DNA of 64,000 nucleotides from Caenorhabditis elegans (taxonomy: Eukaryota > Nematoda > Chromadorea > Rhabditida > Rhabditidae), in NCBI RefSeq assembly GCF_000002985.6, contig NC_003279.8, positions 558,001-622,000 of the forward strand, read 5' to 3'. Of this stretch, positions 23,601 through 36,800 are shown one piece after another. How positions within the stretch are numbered: the first letter of the stretch is position 1; each line of letters begins with the position of its first letter. A program made the translations under genes and the position numbers. Under the pieces are notes generated by a model that worked only from the letters and a program-made list of their open reading frames with translations, ran no database searches and was not told the DNA's origin.

Positions 23601-24030
23601 TTTTATAATTTTTGAGAGGAGTTTCAAAATTGTGAATATTTACAAAAAATGGACATTCTTGCCACTTTTTACTAATTTTTGATGGGCTAAACCTAGATTT
23701 TCTAAATTTTACATTTATGAATTACCCGTTTTCGACGAATTCAGGCAAATTTTTATTTTTTCCTATTTTTTTCAGCCATTTAATCAGCCATAATAATGAA
23801 TGTCCTTTTTTTTTGGGCAAAAAAAAATTTTTTAAGGCTCGAAGACCAATTTTAAGTTCTCTAGCTACAAAATGAACCATTTTAGAGGAGTTTCAAAATT
23901 GTGAATTTTTACAAAAATTGCCCAAATTTGCCACTTTGTAATGGTTTTTGGTGGGTTAAACCTAGATTTTCTGTATTCTGCATATATGAATTACCCGTTT
24001 TCAACAAATTTTGACAAATTTGTATTTTTT
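23600..24030. repeat. two-copy direct duplication of about 265 bp
   Basis: gaggagtttcaaaattgtga begins copies at 23615 and 23883. Both continue through a taaacctagattttct stretch and atgaattacccgtttt. A trace of the same unit lies near 22190-22330. Confidence 0.75.
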
Positions 24031-24304
24031 CCAAAATTTTTTTTCAGCCATCTATTCCTTTTTTTTGTCTGTTTTTTTTTCGGGCAAAAAAACCTTTCCC
24101 CACTGGTGCTATACCACCTTTAACGGTAAATTTTACTGGTCTAAAAATCGGCGAAAAAATGAAACTTCAAGTAATATAATGGTAATTGAGTTTTTTTTTC
24201 TATTTTCTTTGTTCAAAATATCAATTATGACAAAAAACGAGAAAATTATATTGACACAGTTAAGCGGATATAAATAATAAAACATCACAAGCACATTTAA
24301 TTTT

Positions 24305-25618
24305 TCAAACCCCCTCAGGAGTCATGAAGAAATCCTTCTCTGCACATCTACCTTTCTCCACATCCAACTCCTGATTTATTTTCTCCGCAAACTCCGTGTA
24401 ACTTTTAATTGCAACATTCAAAAGTTTTGTATGATGCTTCAAGTGACCCAAGTCGATTACACAATCCCCGCAAAGAGCTTCGCTGCGAATTTTGTCAATT
24501 CCCTCTTCTAAATTCACTTGTTCTCCAAACTTCACTGATTTCCTTAGGATCCCAGTGCTCAGGCAACAGTTTGTGCAAATTCTCAAGGTTTTTGATTTCA
24601 GTTGGCAAGCGGTGCAGATAGGGCTCTGGAATTTTAAATTATTGATTTTTTTAAAAATTATTAACTCACCTCGTCGCTTTCATGTGCTCTTCTTGGATTA
24701 TGGTCATATGGAACTAAGAATCTCGAAAGTTGTATTAAATCCCACAAAGATCGATTCACATTTTTCCTTTCAAACGCATTTTCTCGTTTACAGTGTGGAC
24801 ATCTCTTGTTCAGTAGTTGGAGTCGGCATCTGTCGCAGATAGTGTGACCGCAAGTGCCTATACAAGGGATTTGGGTATCATGATCTGGAAAATTTGGTGT
24901 GTAGGGCTTCCATGGTAGGCAGGCGCGGGGCCTGGCCCGCCTCACACCGGTGAATTTACAAATTTTTGATTTTCTCGTTTTTGTCATTTTGATGAAAAAC
25001 ATTGAGGCAGGCGGAGGTCGCCTCAAGTTCACTCGGCGTTTGCCGCCAGCTTCCTACCCAAAGCTTTGCAACTTCTTACCCAAGCCTTGCCCAAAAAATA
25101 AAAAGCTTAAATATCAAAATTACTCAATTTTGTGTCATTCTACTAATTTTCTGAGAAAATTTGAATTCCCGCCAAAAATTTTATTGGAAAATTTGAACTA
25201 CTGGCCAAAATTTTTTTTGGCTGCGCCAAAGATGATCTTAGAAATTTGAATTCTCGCCAAAATTTTTCCCAGAAATTTGAACTTCTTGCCAAAAATTTTT
25301 GTTGGATAATTTGAATTTCCGGCAAAAATTATCTTATAGTGAGGACACAATCAATAGTTTTGGTCAAAATTGTATTGTCAAATTTTTGATGTGTGTTGGC
25401 AATTTTGGCAAATTTGCCGAGCTCGGCAAATTCGGCAAATTTGCCGAGCTCGGCAAATTCGGCAAATCTACTTTTTGAAATTCGCCAAATTTGGCAAACG
25501 GCAGAAAAAAGTACAATTGAGATTTGAGGTACACAAGACTTACATCGAAATTAATCTAATTAAAAGAATATCACTTACCATATTCATCATAGCATATACT
25601 GCATTCAGTAACCTTCAT
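24305..25618 (-). CDS. small RING-finger protein with second Cys-rich domain (191 residues)
   Basis: Exons 25618-25579, 24884-24670 and 24625-24305 (minus strand) join in frame. The N terminus is a C3HC4 RING: MKVTECSICYDEY from exon 1 joins DHDTQIPCIGTCGHTICDRC in exon 2, then CPHCK. RING proteins of this kind are usually E3 ubiquitin ligases. Exon 3 adds a second cysteine-pair region (SPICTACQLKSKTLRICTNC, then ALCGDCVIDLGHLKHH), laid out like a B-box or another zinc-binding module, followed by a helical tail (LLNVAIKSYTEFAEKINQEL). The first intron (about 690 bp) holds an aggcaggcg foldback and gaatttcccgcc repeats. The start is the only in-frame ATG that gives an intact first zinc pair. 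The domain call is strong; the substrate and name are unknown. Confidence 0.85.
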
Positions 25619-26689
25619 CGCAAAAATAGTCTAGACACTGACCAAACACTACACACTTGATGCTATTTATATACTTTCTATGCTGAGCAATACAGAACAT
25701 GCGATGTGAGGAATCTTAGGTAGCAGAAGTACAAAAAGATTGACATGTGATTAAATTCCTAATTTGTTCCTTATCACATTTCCCATATGTCAATTAATTC
25801 GTAGATAGATGCTATTGATAAAAGTTTTTCGAGAATTTGTAAGATATGAAAATAATATTCCTCATTTTTAATTTAATGATACAGTACTTTGAAAATTTCA
25901 ACAATTTCAACAATTTTTAACACCTATGTTATCATTCATATACAACAATTTGTTTAATACAGTAATACATTTCCACCCACGTGGTATTAATACAGTGTTA
26001 AGCTTGTTATTTTTTAAGGAAAAATTTAGAAAATTTTTCTTCCTCATTTTGCTTACTTTTCAAAAAAGCGTGCAACTCCCTCATTTAAAAAAGAAGTGTC
26101 GTCGCTGAGGAAAATGTTAAAAATTTCTCTCATGGTGCTAAAATTACTAACTAAAAACAGTAAGTATCGTAGCGAAACATTTCAAAAATTTTCAAAATTT
26201 TTTATTTATAGTCAACAGTTTTGGAAGTCAATTAAAAACATTTTTTACTATTTTTAATATTTAAAAACGTTTCAGTTGCTTGTAACTTTATAAGTTTGCC
26301 TACCGTACATTTACCGTAAAACAACCTTAAAAATGTAAGCTTTTCTCCCGATAAAAATCTTTACTCAGGAGTTCGCGACTCTTCTCTTACATTAATTTTT
26401 TCTCTAATATATTGAGCTCAAACCTAGCTGTAAAATTGAACATACATATAACTTTGAGTGCAATTTAAATTTCAGAAAACTTTCACAAACCCAAAAATTG
26501 AGAATGCTCAGGACAGTTTGACCTTTCAAGAAAATTGCTTCGAGAAAATTCCAAGCTTCACAAAATTGCTCATTGCCAAGTTATTTCCTTTAGTTTGTGG
26601 CCAACGCCTTAAAAAATACAAATTAAAAAAAAAACTCTGACACCACGTGATGATGCAATCAGACTCACGAACTCACGGGGTTCTGCCCT

Positions 26690-26900
26690 TCCTCATTGAA
26701 TTTTTCGCGCTCCATTGACAATCACCCGCCGTACAACACGTGGGAAAGTCGTGCACTCCACAAGGACAAATACATTTAGTTTTACAACTAAAATCGAGCC
26801 GCGACGCAACACGCAACGCGCCGTAAATCTACCCCAGATATGGCCAAGCCGAAATGGCCTAGTTCGACAAACTCTTCCATTTCAATTTATGAGGGAAGCC
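26690..26900 (-). repeat. dispersed repeat (ggccatatctggggtag family), inverted copy
   Basis: Reverse complement of the core at 3025-3215: it includes aatttttcgcgctccattga, cacgtgggaaagtcg, cgcgacgcaacacgcaacgc-type sequence and ctaccccagatatggcc. Its flank gtttgcc/agttcgaca and tgagggaagccagaaat match copies at 47590-47640 and 49735-49790. Confidence 0.8.
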
Positions 26901-27072
26901 AGAAATCCGTGCGAACTGCGAGCCTAACGCTCTTTTTCAAAATATCGTATAACTCGGAAAACAAGCCATATTCCCAGTTCCTGTTTTATTTCGAAAAACA
27001 GATAATACAAAAGAAATATCTGAAAATTAAGAATAACATGTTTTTATTAAATACTTCTTTGTCTATATTCCA

Positions 27073-27080
27073 TATAAAAA
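27073..27080 (+). promoter_or_regulatory. TATA-box-like element
   Basis: TATAAAAA about 40 bp upstream of the start of the small secreted-peptide gene, a spacing that suits a short 5' UTR. Inferred from sequence only. Confidence 0.4.
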
Positions 27081-27118
27081 GAACCCCATGCGAATGAAAC
27101 ACTCACTATACATTCAAA

Positions 27119-27376
27119 ATGAATTTCGCCATCTACCTTCTCGCTTTCATCGCCTGTCTCGCTAACTTTGGATTTTCACAGGGTAATCCAGGACTCTCAT
27201 TTGATCCAGAAGAAGATTCAGTAAATATTGTAAGTTTTCGGATTAATGGTTACAACATCTATAAGATTGTTTAGAATGGCAAAGTGCCAGTGGGAGCAGT
27301 GAAGACGTTGGTTAATGATCTTGTGAGCCCTACTATTGCAATTGTGGAGAAAACATTATCCTCATTGTCAGTTTAA
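27119..27376 (+). CDS. small secreted peptide, 70 residues, unknown function
   Basis: Two exons, 27119-27229 and 27275-27376, with a 45-bp GT-AG intron in phase 0. The N terminus is a textbook signal peptide (MNFAIYLLAFIACLANFGFS) with likely cleavage before QG. The mature part of about 50 residues is acidic then amphipathic (FDPEEDSVNI, NGKVPVGAVKTLVNDLV, TIAIVEKTLSSLSV), with no cysteines and no dibasic processing sites. A TATA-like box at 27073 and AATAAA at 27447-27452 frame it tightly, so the gene is complete and very short. I do not recognise a family; an antimicrobial, epithelial or pharyngeal secreted peptide are possibilities that the sequence cannot separate. Confidence 0.75.
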
Positions 27377-27859
27377 GGAGCTACGGGAGGGCTCCATCCA
27401 TCTCAAATGTTTCAAATAACTCATATTGTTCTTTTATCTGGGAGTAAATAAATTACATATTGGGAATCCTTTTCTTTTTGTTGTTAACCAAGTTGCCGGT
27501 TGCCAAATTTTTTTGGGTTCGGCAACTTCGGCAACTGCCGGTATCAATGTCAAACATTTTGAAGCTTAGAAAAAAGCATTCAGAGAGCCTGAAAAATTCT
27601 ATAATTTCACTTTAAACGAAAAAAATACCATACTTTTTTACCAAAACGCTCAAAAATATAATTTCAACAAAAAAACATTGAAACCTGGTTGCCGAATTTT
27701 TTTGGGTTCGGCAATTGCCGGTTGCCGTTAACCTCGGTTGCCGCACAGCCCTGATGTGGAACTCTGCAGGCCTAGCGGCATCCATGTGAAGGAAGCGTAT
27801 TGTATTTATTTTTAAACATAAATTAAAAAATCGATAAAACCTTCATATATATAAATTGT

Positions 27860-30800
27860 TTAGACCGGTGAATAAAATGAGACGATGCCACGCGAGTTGG
27901 CGAACGCTTTTCTCCGAAGATCCAAGTCAGGACGTCGTCGATGGGCGGGACCCGGTGGGCGGAGCTTAGTCGGATAGCGCAGCAGACAAAATACGGGCGG
28001 TGCGTCGAGATCAAGTGCGTACTCCTCGACGGAAAGGGAGCTTGACGCGTGGATTGCGTTCTCGTCGGATGAGGAAAGATCTTCTGAGGAGGCGACCGGA
28101 GCCAGTGGTGGGAGCTCTTGTAAAAGGCGTTCTCTGAAACAAATAGTGGTGTTAAGGGGAAATGCGATGGGAAATCCGAGTAGTTGATGTCCGCGGAATT
28201 AATTTTCTCGGGGTTTCATGGAAATTTAATTCCGCGGATTTCAACTTGCCGAGTTTTTATTCGATTTTATGAAAAAAATTACACGAGAAATTGTTTTTTT
28301 TAATTAAAGTATCCGAAATCCCCGGAAACAGATTTCCATAGAGAGAGGTCACTAGAGGTTTCATGGAAATATGTATTCAAGGTCTTAAACTACCCAATTT
28401 TTTTACCTCGATTTTAACAAATTTCAAGTAAATTTGAATAATTCTAACCAGTTTTGTTGTTTTACACAAAAATTCGGGTTCTTTAATCCGCGGAAGTAGC
28501 TTTCCAGAGGTTTCATGGAAATATGTTTCCGGAGATTTCAACTACCCGAGTTTTTTATCTCGATTTCACACATAATCGGCATAAGAAACTACAATTATTT
28601 GTTTTCGGGGAAACTTTAAAAAACCCCAGAAAGTTGAATTTCTAGAAATTAGCTTTCCCGAGGTTTCATGGAAATTTGTTTTCGCGGATTTCAACTACCC
28701 GAGTGTTTTACATCAATTTCATCATAATTGACATAAGAAACTACAATTATTTGTTTTGGGCGAAAGCTAAAAAATCCCCGGAAATCTGGATTTCTAGAAA
28801 CTAGCTTTCCCGAGGTTCATGGAAATTTGTTTCCGCGGATTTCAACTACCCGAAATTTTAATTCAATCTTTAAAAAACATCCAGTTTTTGTGACATGTTC
28901 TTCAGTTAAAAAAAATCAGAGTGTTGGAATCCTAAATTTCTAAATTTTCATAGTTTCCGCGGATCGAATTTCTAGAAATTACCTTTCCCGAGGTTTCATG
29001 GAAATTAGTTTCCGCGGATTTCAACTTCCTGAAGTCTTCATTGGATTTCAATATAATTCGCACAATAAAAAAAGCCAAAACGCGAGGATCCCTGGTAGTT
29101 GAAATCCGCAAGAATAGTTTTCTCTAGTTTGAAAAATTTACTGAAACCCTTACTTTTGCTTTCCCAAGAATTCGAGTTGTTCCTCGAACAATTGCTTTGC
29201 AGTCCCAATATTCGGCGAAAATTTCGATGGTTCACTATTCCGACGGTGCTCTTCAATTTTTCGCAAGTTTGCTGATACCTGAAAAATCGATATTTCAGAC
29301 TATCTGTGCCAAAAACTAATTTATTAATTTACCTTCTGACTAGCATCCTCCAGCTCAACAATGTTATGAATGGTGGCTTTATACTGTTTCAGCTTCTCCT
29401 CAATTAAAGTCTGAACACAACCCGTTTGCCGTGCCACGTCATTCAACTGCTCCTGAGCATGAGCACTATCTTGTCGGCGGAGCACACATGGCCCGAAGAT
29501 CAGAGCCAAGTTGTTGCAGCCCATTTTGTTGACGGCTTCCTGGTCGGCGACACGTGCCAAATGATACATTAGGCGATCGAGCACGGCGCGGTTCGGTTTT
29601 GGGAGAAGCTCGATCATTACGGAAAGACAACGGACACGTTCACCCATATCCTCCACTTCTGTAATTTTTTTTTTTGGACGAAAAAAAACAACAAAAAATA
29701 TCATTTTGACAAAATGTTAACTTTCAGAAAATTTGAAAATTGATTTATTTTTTTTGTTTCAATTTTTAGGTTTATGAATGAATCCGATTTTTTTTTGTCG
29801 AAATTTTTAATAAGAGCCCTAGTAGGCATGTGGTGTGTGTGTGTCTCACTTCGGCTTGATCTACGTAGATCTACAAAAAAATGCGGGAGAAGAGACTCAG
29901 AGTTCTTAATGGATTTCGCATGGTTAACAATATGCTGACGTCACTTTTCTGGGGAAACAATTTCCGCAATTTTTTGTAGATCAAACCGTATTGAGACAGC
30001 ATCTCTGCCTGGCTGCGGACGCCTCGTTTTTCCCTTGGAATTTTTTTGGCGCGAAATTCAACTTTTCAAGTAAGTGCGAATATTTTCAAGTGAGACTGTT
30101 CAAAATTATTTTGCTGCCAAATTTGAGTTTGCAAATAAATTATTGAGCAAAATTCAAATGTTCAAATATTTTCTTTCGAAACGTAATGAAAAAACTCAAA
30201 GTTACAAATAATTTGGCGCGAAATTTGAGTTTTCAAATATTTCTAGTGCAAAATTTGAATTTTTCGAATAATTCTGGTCCAGAATTCAAAAATTAAAAAA
30301 AAATTAGTTTGAAGCGATGCTCAGGTTTTCATAGAGCTTCCATGTAGGCGTTAAAACGCCTGCCTGCCTGCCTTATGCCGCGCCTAATGCTTGAATATAC
30401 GTAAACTTTTTTTCATTTCTTAATTTGATTTTCAACAAGTTGATAGAATTGAGAAAATTATAAATTTGTAAATTTACTTAAAAATGCAAAAAAATAGGCA
30501 GGGTTCAGGCAGGTGCCAGGCCCTGAAACAGCGCCTGCCTACCATGAAAGCCTATCGTAAAAAATCCAAATTTAATTTTTAATTTTACTAAAATTTCGAT
30601 GGCTCGTTTTTTTTCAAACATCACAAACCTGAAACATTCAAAAAATTTTCATAGAGATCAAAAATGATAATTGGTTCGGCGAGTTCTCGGAAGAACGCCT
30701 TGACAAGTGTAGTTAGCACATGAACTCCAATATCCTCAAGATTCACAGAATCCGCATCTGAAACTCCGAATTTGATTTTTTTTTTTTCAATTTTTCTGCA

Positions 30801-33800
30801 GTTCAACAATTACCTGCAGTCGATTCAATCACTTTTCTGATACTTCGAACTTGGGGTAGAGATCCACTTTTTCTGAAATTACGGGCGCAAAAATTTCAAT
30901 TTCAAAGACCTTCAGGTATTTCCGTACCTATAAACTCCTTCCACAAACAGGGCACGTGTCTCAATTGCAAAAAAGAGTCGGTCCAAGAGTGTTGGCACAG
31001 TATGATCATCATCGACAATTGATACTAAAGAGGCGCCAAAGAATCTTCCACCATTTGTCTGAAATTCAATATTTATAATAGCATTATAATAGCATATTTG
31101 GCTGTAGTTTGTAGCAGGGGTCAGGCAAATTGCCGATGTTGCAAATTTCCGGCAAATCGGTAAACCGGCAAACTGCCGGTTTGCCGAATTTGCCTAAAAA
31201 TTTTTGGCAACTTTTTTTTGGAATTTTCAGAATTTCCATTTTAATCGGCAAAATTTTACGCATCGTATGAATTTTCTTACATTTATTTTGAAAAGTAAGC
31301 AAATTCTATGAAAACATCTGAAGTAAACGAGAAAAAAAAATTCAAAAAGGCACAGTTTTAAGTGTTTCCGTCTTATAAAAAATCCCTCTAAACATTTCCG
31401 GCAAATCTGATATCCGGCAAATTGCCGGAATTGAAAATTTCCGGCAAATTTTGATTCTGAATTTTTCAAAAAAACTGTTGGCAAAATACAAATTTTATTT
31501 TATTTTCAAATATGTTTTTTTTTTCAGAAAAGTAAATTTTTTGCCGGGAATCAAATAATTCTTGAAAATGTTTCAAGATTTTTTTGCCACGAAATCAGAC
31601 GTTTTCAGAACAGTTTTAGCGGAAAGTTAAAAAAAAATTTCAAAATTTTTGGCAGGAAGTAAATATTTTTCAGAACATTTATCCGAACAGTTTTGGCTGT
31701 AAATTCAAATGTTTAGTTTTCAACAACTCTTAGCGGAGAATCCAATATTTTTCAGAATTTTGGAAATTAAAAATTTATCGAAAATTAATTGCAATTTCTA
31801 AGAAAGCAGTTGTAATTTTTTTTTTCAAAAAGCTACCGAAAAAATCTGGCAAATTTGGCAAATTTGCCGAGCTGAGCAAACCCGGAAAAACGCAATCATT
31901 TTCTATACTTTTTGGATCATCAAAATTACTGAATTCCTACAATTAGTACACGTCAGATTTTTCTATAAGCTCCGTTTGGTCTACTTGTATAAAGCTCGAA
32001 ATATCTCAATGTTATGTTATTTTACTAGATTTTTTTGGAACAAAATCAATAATTTCGGTTAAATTATATTGTTCATTTTGTGGTGTGTGCGTGAAATTTC
32101 AAAATTTGCCGAGCTCGGCAAATTCGGCAAATTGCCGCACACCCCTGTATTACTCACCTTCGGATCAATCGCCTTTCCAGTCATCTGACACGGATGTGTG
32201 ACCTTCGGCTGACACTTTTTATGACACGATATCCGGCACGCAACACAAGTGTACAGCTTCTCATGGTGCCATATTAACTGATTACACACTTCACAATAAG
32301 TCGGCACATGGACTGCTTCGGCACGGAATCGGTGACCAGCATGTACCTGGAATATTGGAATTGCGTGGGCAGGGGAAACTAGTTTCATTGAAAATTTTTT
32401 TTTAACTGCTGAAATTAGTCCAAAATGACATGTTATATGTACTTTTCTCAAAATGTGTGAAAATTGCACACTGAATTAATAAATAATATTATTTTTGTAA
32501 AAACATAAAAAGGGGAAAAGTCAGCGGTAAAAAAGTAAAAACACTCAGAGTTAGATCTTTTGACCTCCAAAATCCATGAAAATTTGCTTCATTTTTTTCA
32601 TAGCTGTGACGTCGTGGGCGGCAATTTCCGTTCGGTAAATTTATTTTCGGCAAATACGGCAAATTGCCGATTTGCAGTTTGCCGGATATCAATTTGCCGG
32701 AAGTTTTAAAAGGGATTTTTTAAAAATTCCAAAACACTTAAAACTATACTTTTTTGAAATGTATTTTTACTATTTTCTCTAGATATTTTCATAGAATTTA
32801 CTTACTGTTCAAGCCCACAGCTTGCCGAAAATTTCCGGCAAACTGTCGGTTTGCCAAAATTGCCGAAAATTTAAGAAACGGCAATTTGTCGGTTTTGCCG
32901 TTTTCTAAAAAAATTTAAATTTCGGCAATTACTGTATTTGCCGTTTGCCGAAAAACTAAATTTGCCGCCCATCGTCACACAATACAAAAAAATTGCGCGG
33001 CTTCTGGAGATCAAATCTGACAGCTTACTGTATTTATAACTACAAATTCACGCTGTGTTTTTCTCTAATTCACGTGGTGTCAGGGTGTCTCACTTCGGCT
33101 TGATCTACGTATATCTACAAAAAATGCGGGTGAAGAGACGCAAGAATGTGCTAACGTCACTTTTTTTTTGAAAAAAAAAAAATTCCCGCATTTTTTGTAG
33201 ATCAAACCGAACCGTAATGGGACATCCTGGCGCCACGTGCTAATAGTAAGTCACTACATTCTTACCGCCGCTACATCTGATTTTACACGCTTCTTTCCAA
33301 CTTTCTGAATACCAATATTTTACACAATTTTCTCGGATTTTGATATATAATACTTTCGCGGGCTTCTGGCTTCCCTCATATTTTCAAATGTAAGAGTTTA
33401 CCGAATTAGGTCATTTGGGCTAGGCTACGGCGCGTTGCGGCTCGGTTTTCATTGCAAAACTAAATGTATCTGTCCGATTGTCATTGGAGCGCGAAAGGAA
33501 AGCTAGAAGCCCATGTATTAAAAAATCGACTTACCTTTATCATTGATGACTTCTCCTTCCCGCGCTTCTTTTTCGATTGCACATGAACGTATTCGTTCAG
33601 GAAACCTCTGGAATTGAAAAAAATTGTTTTGTTACAAACGCGCCCTAATAACAATTGATCGTGTATTCCACGTTGGAAATTATACAAAATACAATGGAGC
33701 ACTTTTGCTCGAAGCCTAACATTTTCTAAATGTTTTCTCACCTAAAAGCGTTAACGCCAAGTGTTGTCGGAAAGGACACACTCTCCTCGAGACAGACTTT

Positions 33801-36800
33801 CGTTAAAAGTCCCTCGAACATTGTGATGACGTCACGGTATTTAAGCACGGATTGCTCGACCTGAAATGATATGTTGCTAATTACACTTGCGTGGCCGTGA
33901 ACCCCAAAAACTAGGCCACCTTTTGCGCCCAATTACCGATAAAACCGCCTCATATCCCAACAGCTCCATATGGAAAGCTCTTAGCGACTTTTTGAAGACC
34001 GCATCCACTACAGTATCCCTTTTGGCATTACTCTCGTTTAGATGACGTGTCTTGTTGAAAATAAAAATACTGAATTGTCGGAGATCGTCGGTGGATTCTA
34101 CAAGCATGTTTCCAGGGTCGATCTGTAAGTATTGTTTAAGTACAAAGTACTACTGCTTCAGTAAGCATTGTAGTTTATAGTTTGTGGTTTGTGTTTTGTA
34201 GTTTGTGGAGTTTTTAGTATGTAGTGTGAAGCTTGATATTCATTTTGCAGTACATTGACTTGGATTGGGGTGTGCTAAGATATAATATCAAAGTACAAAC
34301 AACGAGTGACAAATTAAACATCTCAATCCGAAAACTACAAACTAAACCCTACAGACTACAAACTACAAACTATATCCTACAGACTACAAACTACAAACTA
34401 CAAATCACAAACTACAACCACGCAAAAGAACGTTACCTACCTGTTGCTTGGTTTTTGTTAAACTGAACGTGCCGGTCGATGGAATTGGTGAGGAGGATTG
34501 CCGCTGCTTGTGGGGCCTGGAGTTTCAATTTTTTTTTGTTTCAATTAAGATTTTCCTCAAATGTTCCTTACATCAAATCCCATGGCCGTTTCGGTGAATG
34601 CAGCCGAGTTGGTGATCGAACTGGTGACGTGGGATTGCACGGGATGGAGGAGGCGAAGACGAAGCATTCCTTGTGCAGGCACATTTTGCATCCTGGAAGA
34701 GTTCAAATTACGGCTTCTAGGTCATGGTGGCCGTGGCCGAGGCTTGAAGGGATGCTAGGTCAAGTCTGACGTCACATGTGGTTTTTCTAGGACACGTTAC
34801 AAAGATTTCGAAGCGCCCAATTTTCGGAGAGGTTTCTAGGCCATGAAAATGTTCTAAATTTCAGGTTTCTAGGCCAGTAGAGAATTTTGAGGTTTCTAGG
34901 CCAGTAGAGAATTTTAGGCCATATCTGACGTCACACTTTTTGGGACGCGCCTAATAACGATGGTGGACCTCTATTCTAGGAGGAGCAACACATTTTTTAC
35001 GAATTTCTAGAAGATGCAACTTCTGCTACTAGGCCACTCATGTGGTGCGAGGCTGTCCCATTACGGTTTGATCTACAAAAATGCGGGAACTTTTTGCCCA
35101 AAAAAATGTGACGCCGGCACGTTCTTAAACTTGCAAAATCAGTTGAAAACTCTGCGTCTCTTCTCCCGCATTTTTTGTAGATACGTAGATCAAACCAAAA
35201 TGGGACCACACACACACACAAAACCCACTCTGACACTTGTGCGCCTGTGAGATGAAGTTCGTCAGGTGCCGATTGCAAAGAGCACATATCTCCTGCCGAT
35301 GAAGTCGTGACATCTTGAATTGATGGTCTTTTGCGACGAACACGTCCGGCGTCAGTTCACTGGCAAAACTTGGTCCCGGAGACGGTTCATCCTCGTCCTC
35401 GTTCCTGCCAAAAAGTGCCTTCAAATTCTTTTTTGCCTTCTGGAATCCCAACTTTCCAGCGCCTCCTTTCTTTTTGGAATGTGTTGGGCTTAGCTGAAAA
35501 TTCAAAAGTTTTTAATATTATAAGTAGAACCCTTACCGTGAACGAGTCATCACATCTTGACATTGAGAAATTGTTGGATTCGGTACTATTAGCCCTCCGT
35601 AACATTTTTAATTTGGTGGTTGAAGCCGTAGGGGCCAGAGATTGCCGTCTATGATGGGATAGATCAGCTCCTTCAATGAGCTTCAACTTTGTGTCTTCCA
35701 GGATAAATGTGGCGTCCACGTCGACGGCGTCATCGCTGAAAAAAGGTTTGCGTGTTACGGTAAGCGAGAATTATGGCAGAGGTGGGCGGAAATTGCCGTT
35801 CGGGAAATTTTTTGTCGAAAAATTGCCGGTTTGCCGAAAATTTGAATTCCGACACTTTGTCGGTTTGCCAGAAATTTTCAATTCCGGCAATCTGCCGATT
35901 TGCCGGAAAATTTCAATTTCAGCAAGTTGTCGATTTACCGGAAATTTAAATTCCGACAATTTGCCAATTTGCCGGAAATTTCAATTCAGGCCATTTGCCG
36001 ATTTGTCGGAAATTTCAATTCCGGCAATTTGCCGATTTTCCGGAAATTTCATATCCGGCAATTTGCCGATTTGCTTGGAAAATATCAATTCCGGCAATTT
36101 GCGAATTTTCCAGAAAATTTCAATTCCGGCAATTTGCAGATTTGCCTGGAAATTTTCAATTCCGGCAATTTGCCGATTTACCGAAAATTTCAATTCGGCA
36201 ATTTGTGAATTTTCCAGAAAATTTCAATTCCGGCAATTTGCCGATTTGCCTGGAAAATTTCAATTCCGGCAATTTACCGATTTACCGAAAATTTCAATTC
36301 GGCAATTTGCGAATTTTCCAGAAAATTTCAATTCCGGCAATTTGCAGATTTGCCTGGAAATTTTCAATTCCGGCAATTTGCCGATTTACCGAAAATTTCA
36401 ATTCGGCAATTTGTGAATTTTCCAGAAAATTTCAATTCCGGCAATTTGCCGATTTGCCTGGAAAATTTCAATTCCGGCAATTTGCCGATTTACCGGAAAT
36501 CTCAATCCGGCAATTTGCGAATTTTCCAGAAAATTTCAATTCCGGCAATTTGCCGATTTACAGGAAATTTCAATTAAGGCAATTTGCCGCTTTACCGGAA
36601 ATTTCAATCCGGCAATTTGTGAATTTTCCAGAAAATTTCAATTCCGGCAATTTGCCGATTTGCCTGGAAAATTTCAATTCCGGCAATTTGCCGATTTGCC
36701 TGGAAAATTTAAATTCCGGCAATTTGCCGATTTGCCGAAAAATTGCAATTCTGGTACATTGCCGATTTCCCAGAAAATTTCAATTCCGGCAATTTGCCGC

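Larger units (their letters stand above)
17067..24304. other. 7.2-kb interval without recognisable genes
   Basis: 17067-17700 is comparatively GC-balanced and is the probable promoter region of the ground-like gene; it holds a GAT microsatellite at 17237-17260. 18010-18420 is a nested foldback. 18830-19200 has unusually balanced composition with GAAGAA runs and modest open frames, but no convincing gene. 19555-19880 holds CGGCAATTTGCCG units. 20460-20870 is unique-looking with a 19-G run. 21090-24030 is tandemly duplicated AT-rich DNA. No RNA gene could be recognised by eye. Confidence 0.6.
25619..27118. other. divergent intergenic region
   Basis: Lies between the divergent RING gene and small secreted-peptide gene. 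25619-25720 is the likely RING promoter (tatttatatac near 25665). The rest is AT-rich; 26690-26900 is a dispersed repeat copy. No coding exon seen. Confidence 0.6.
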
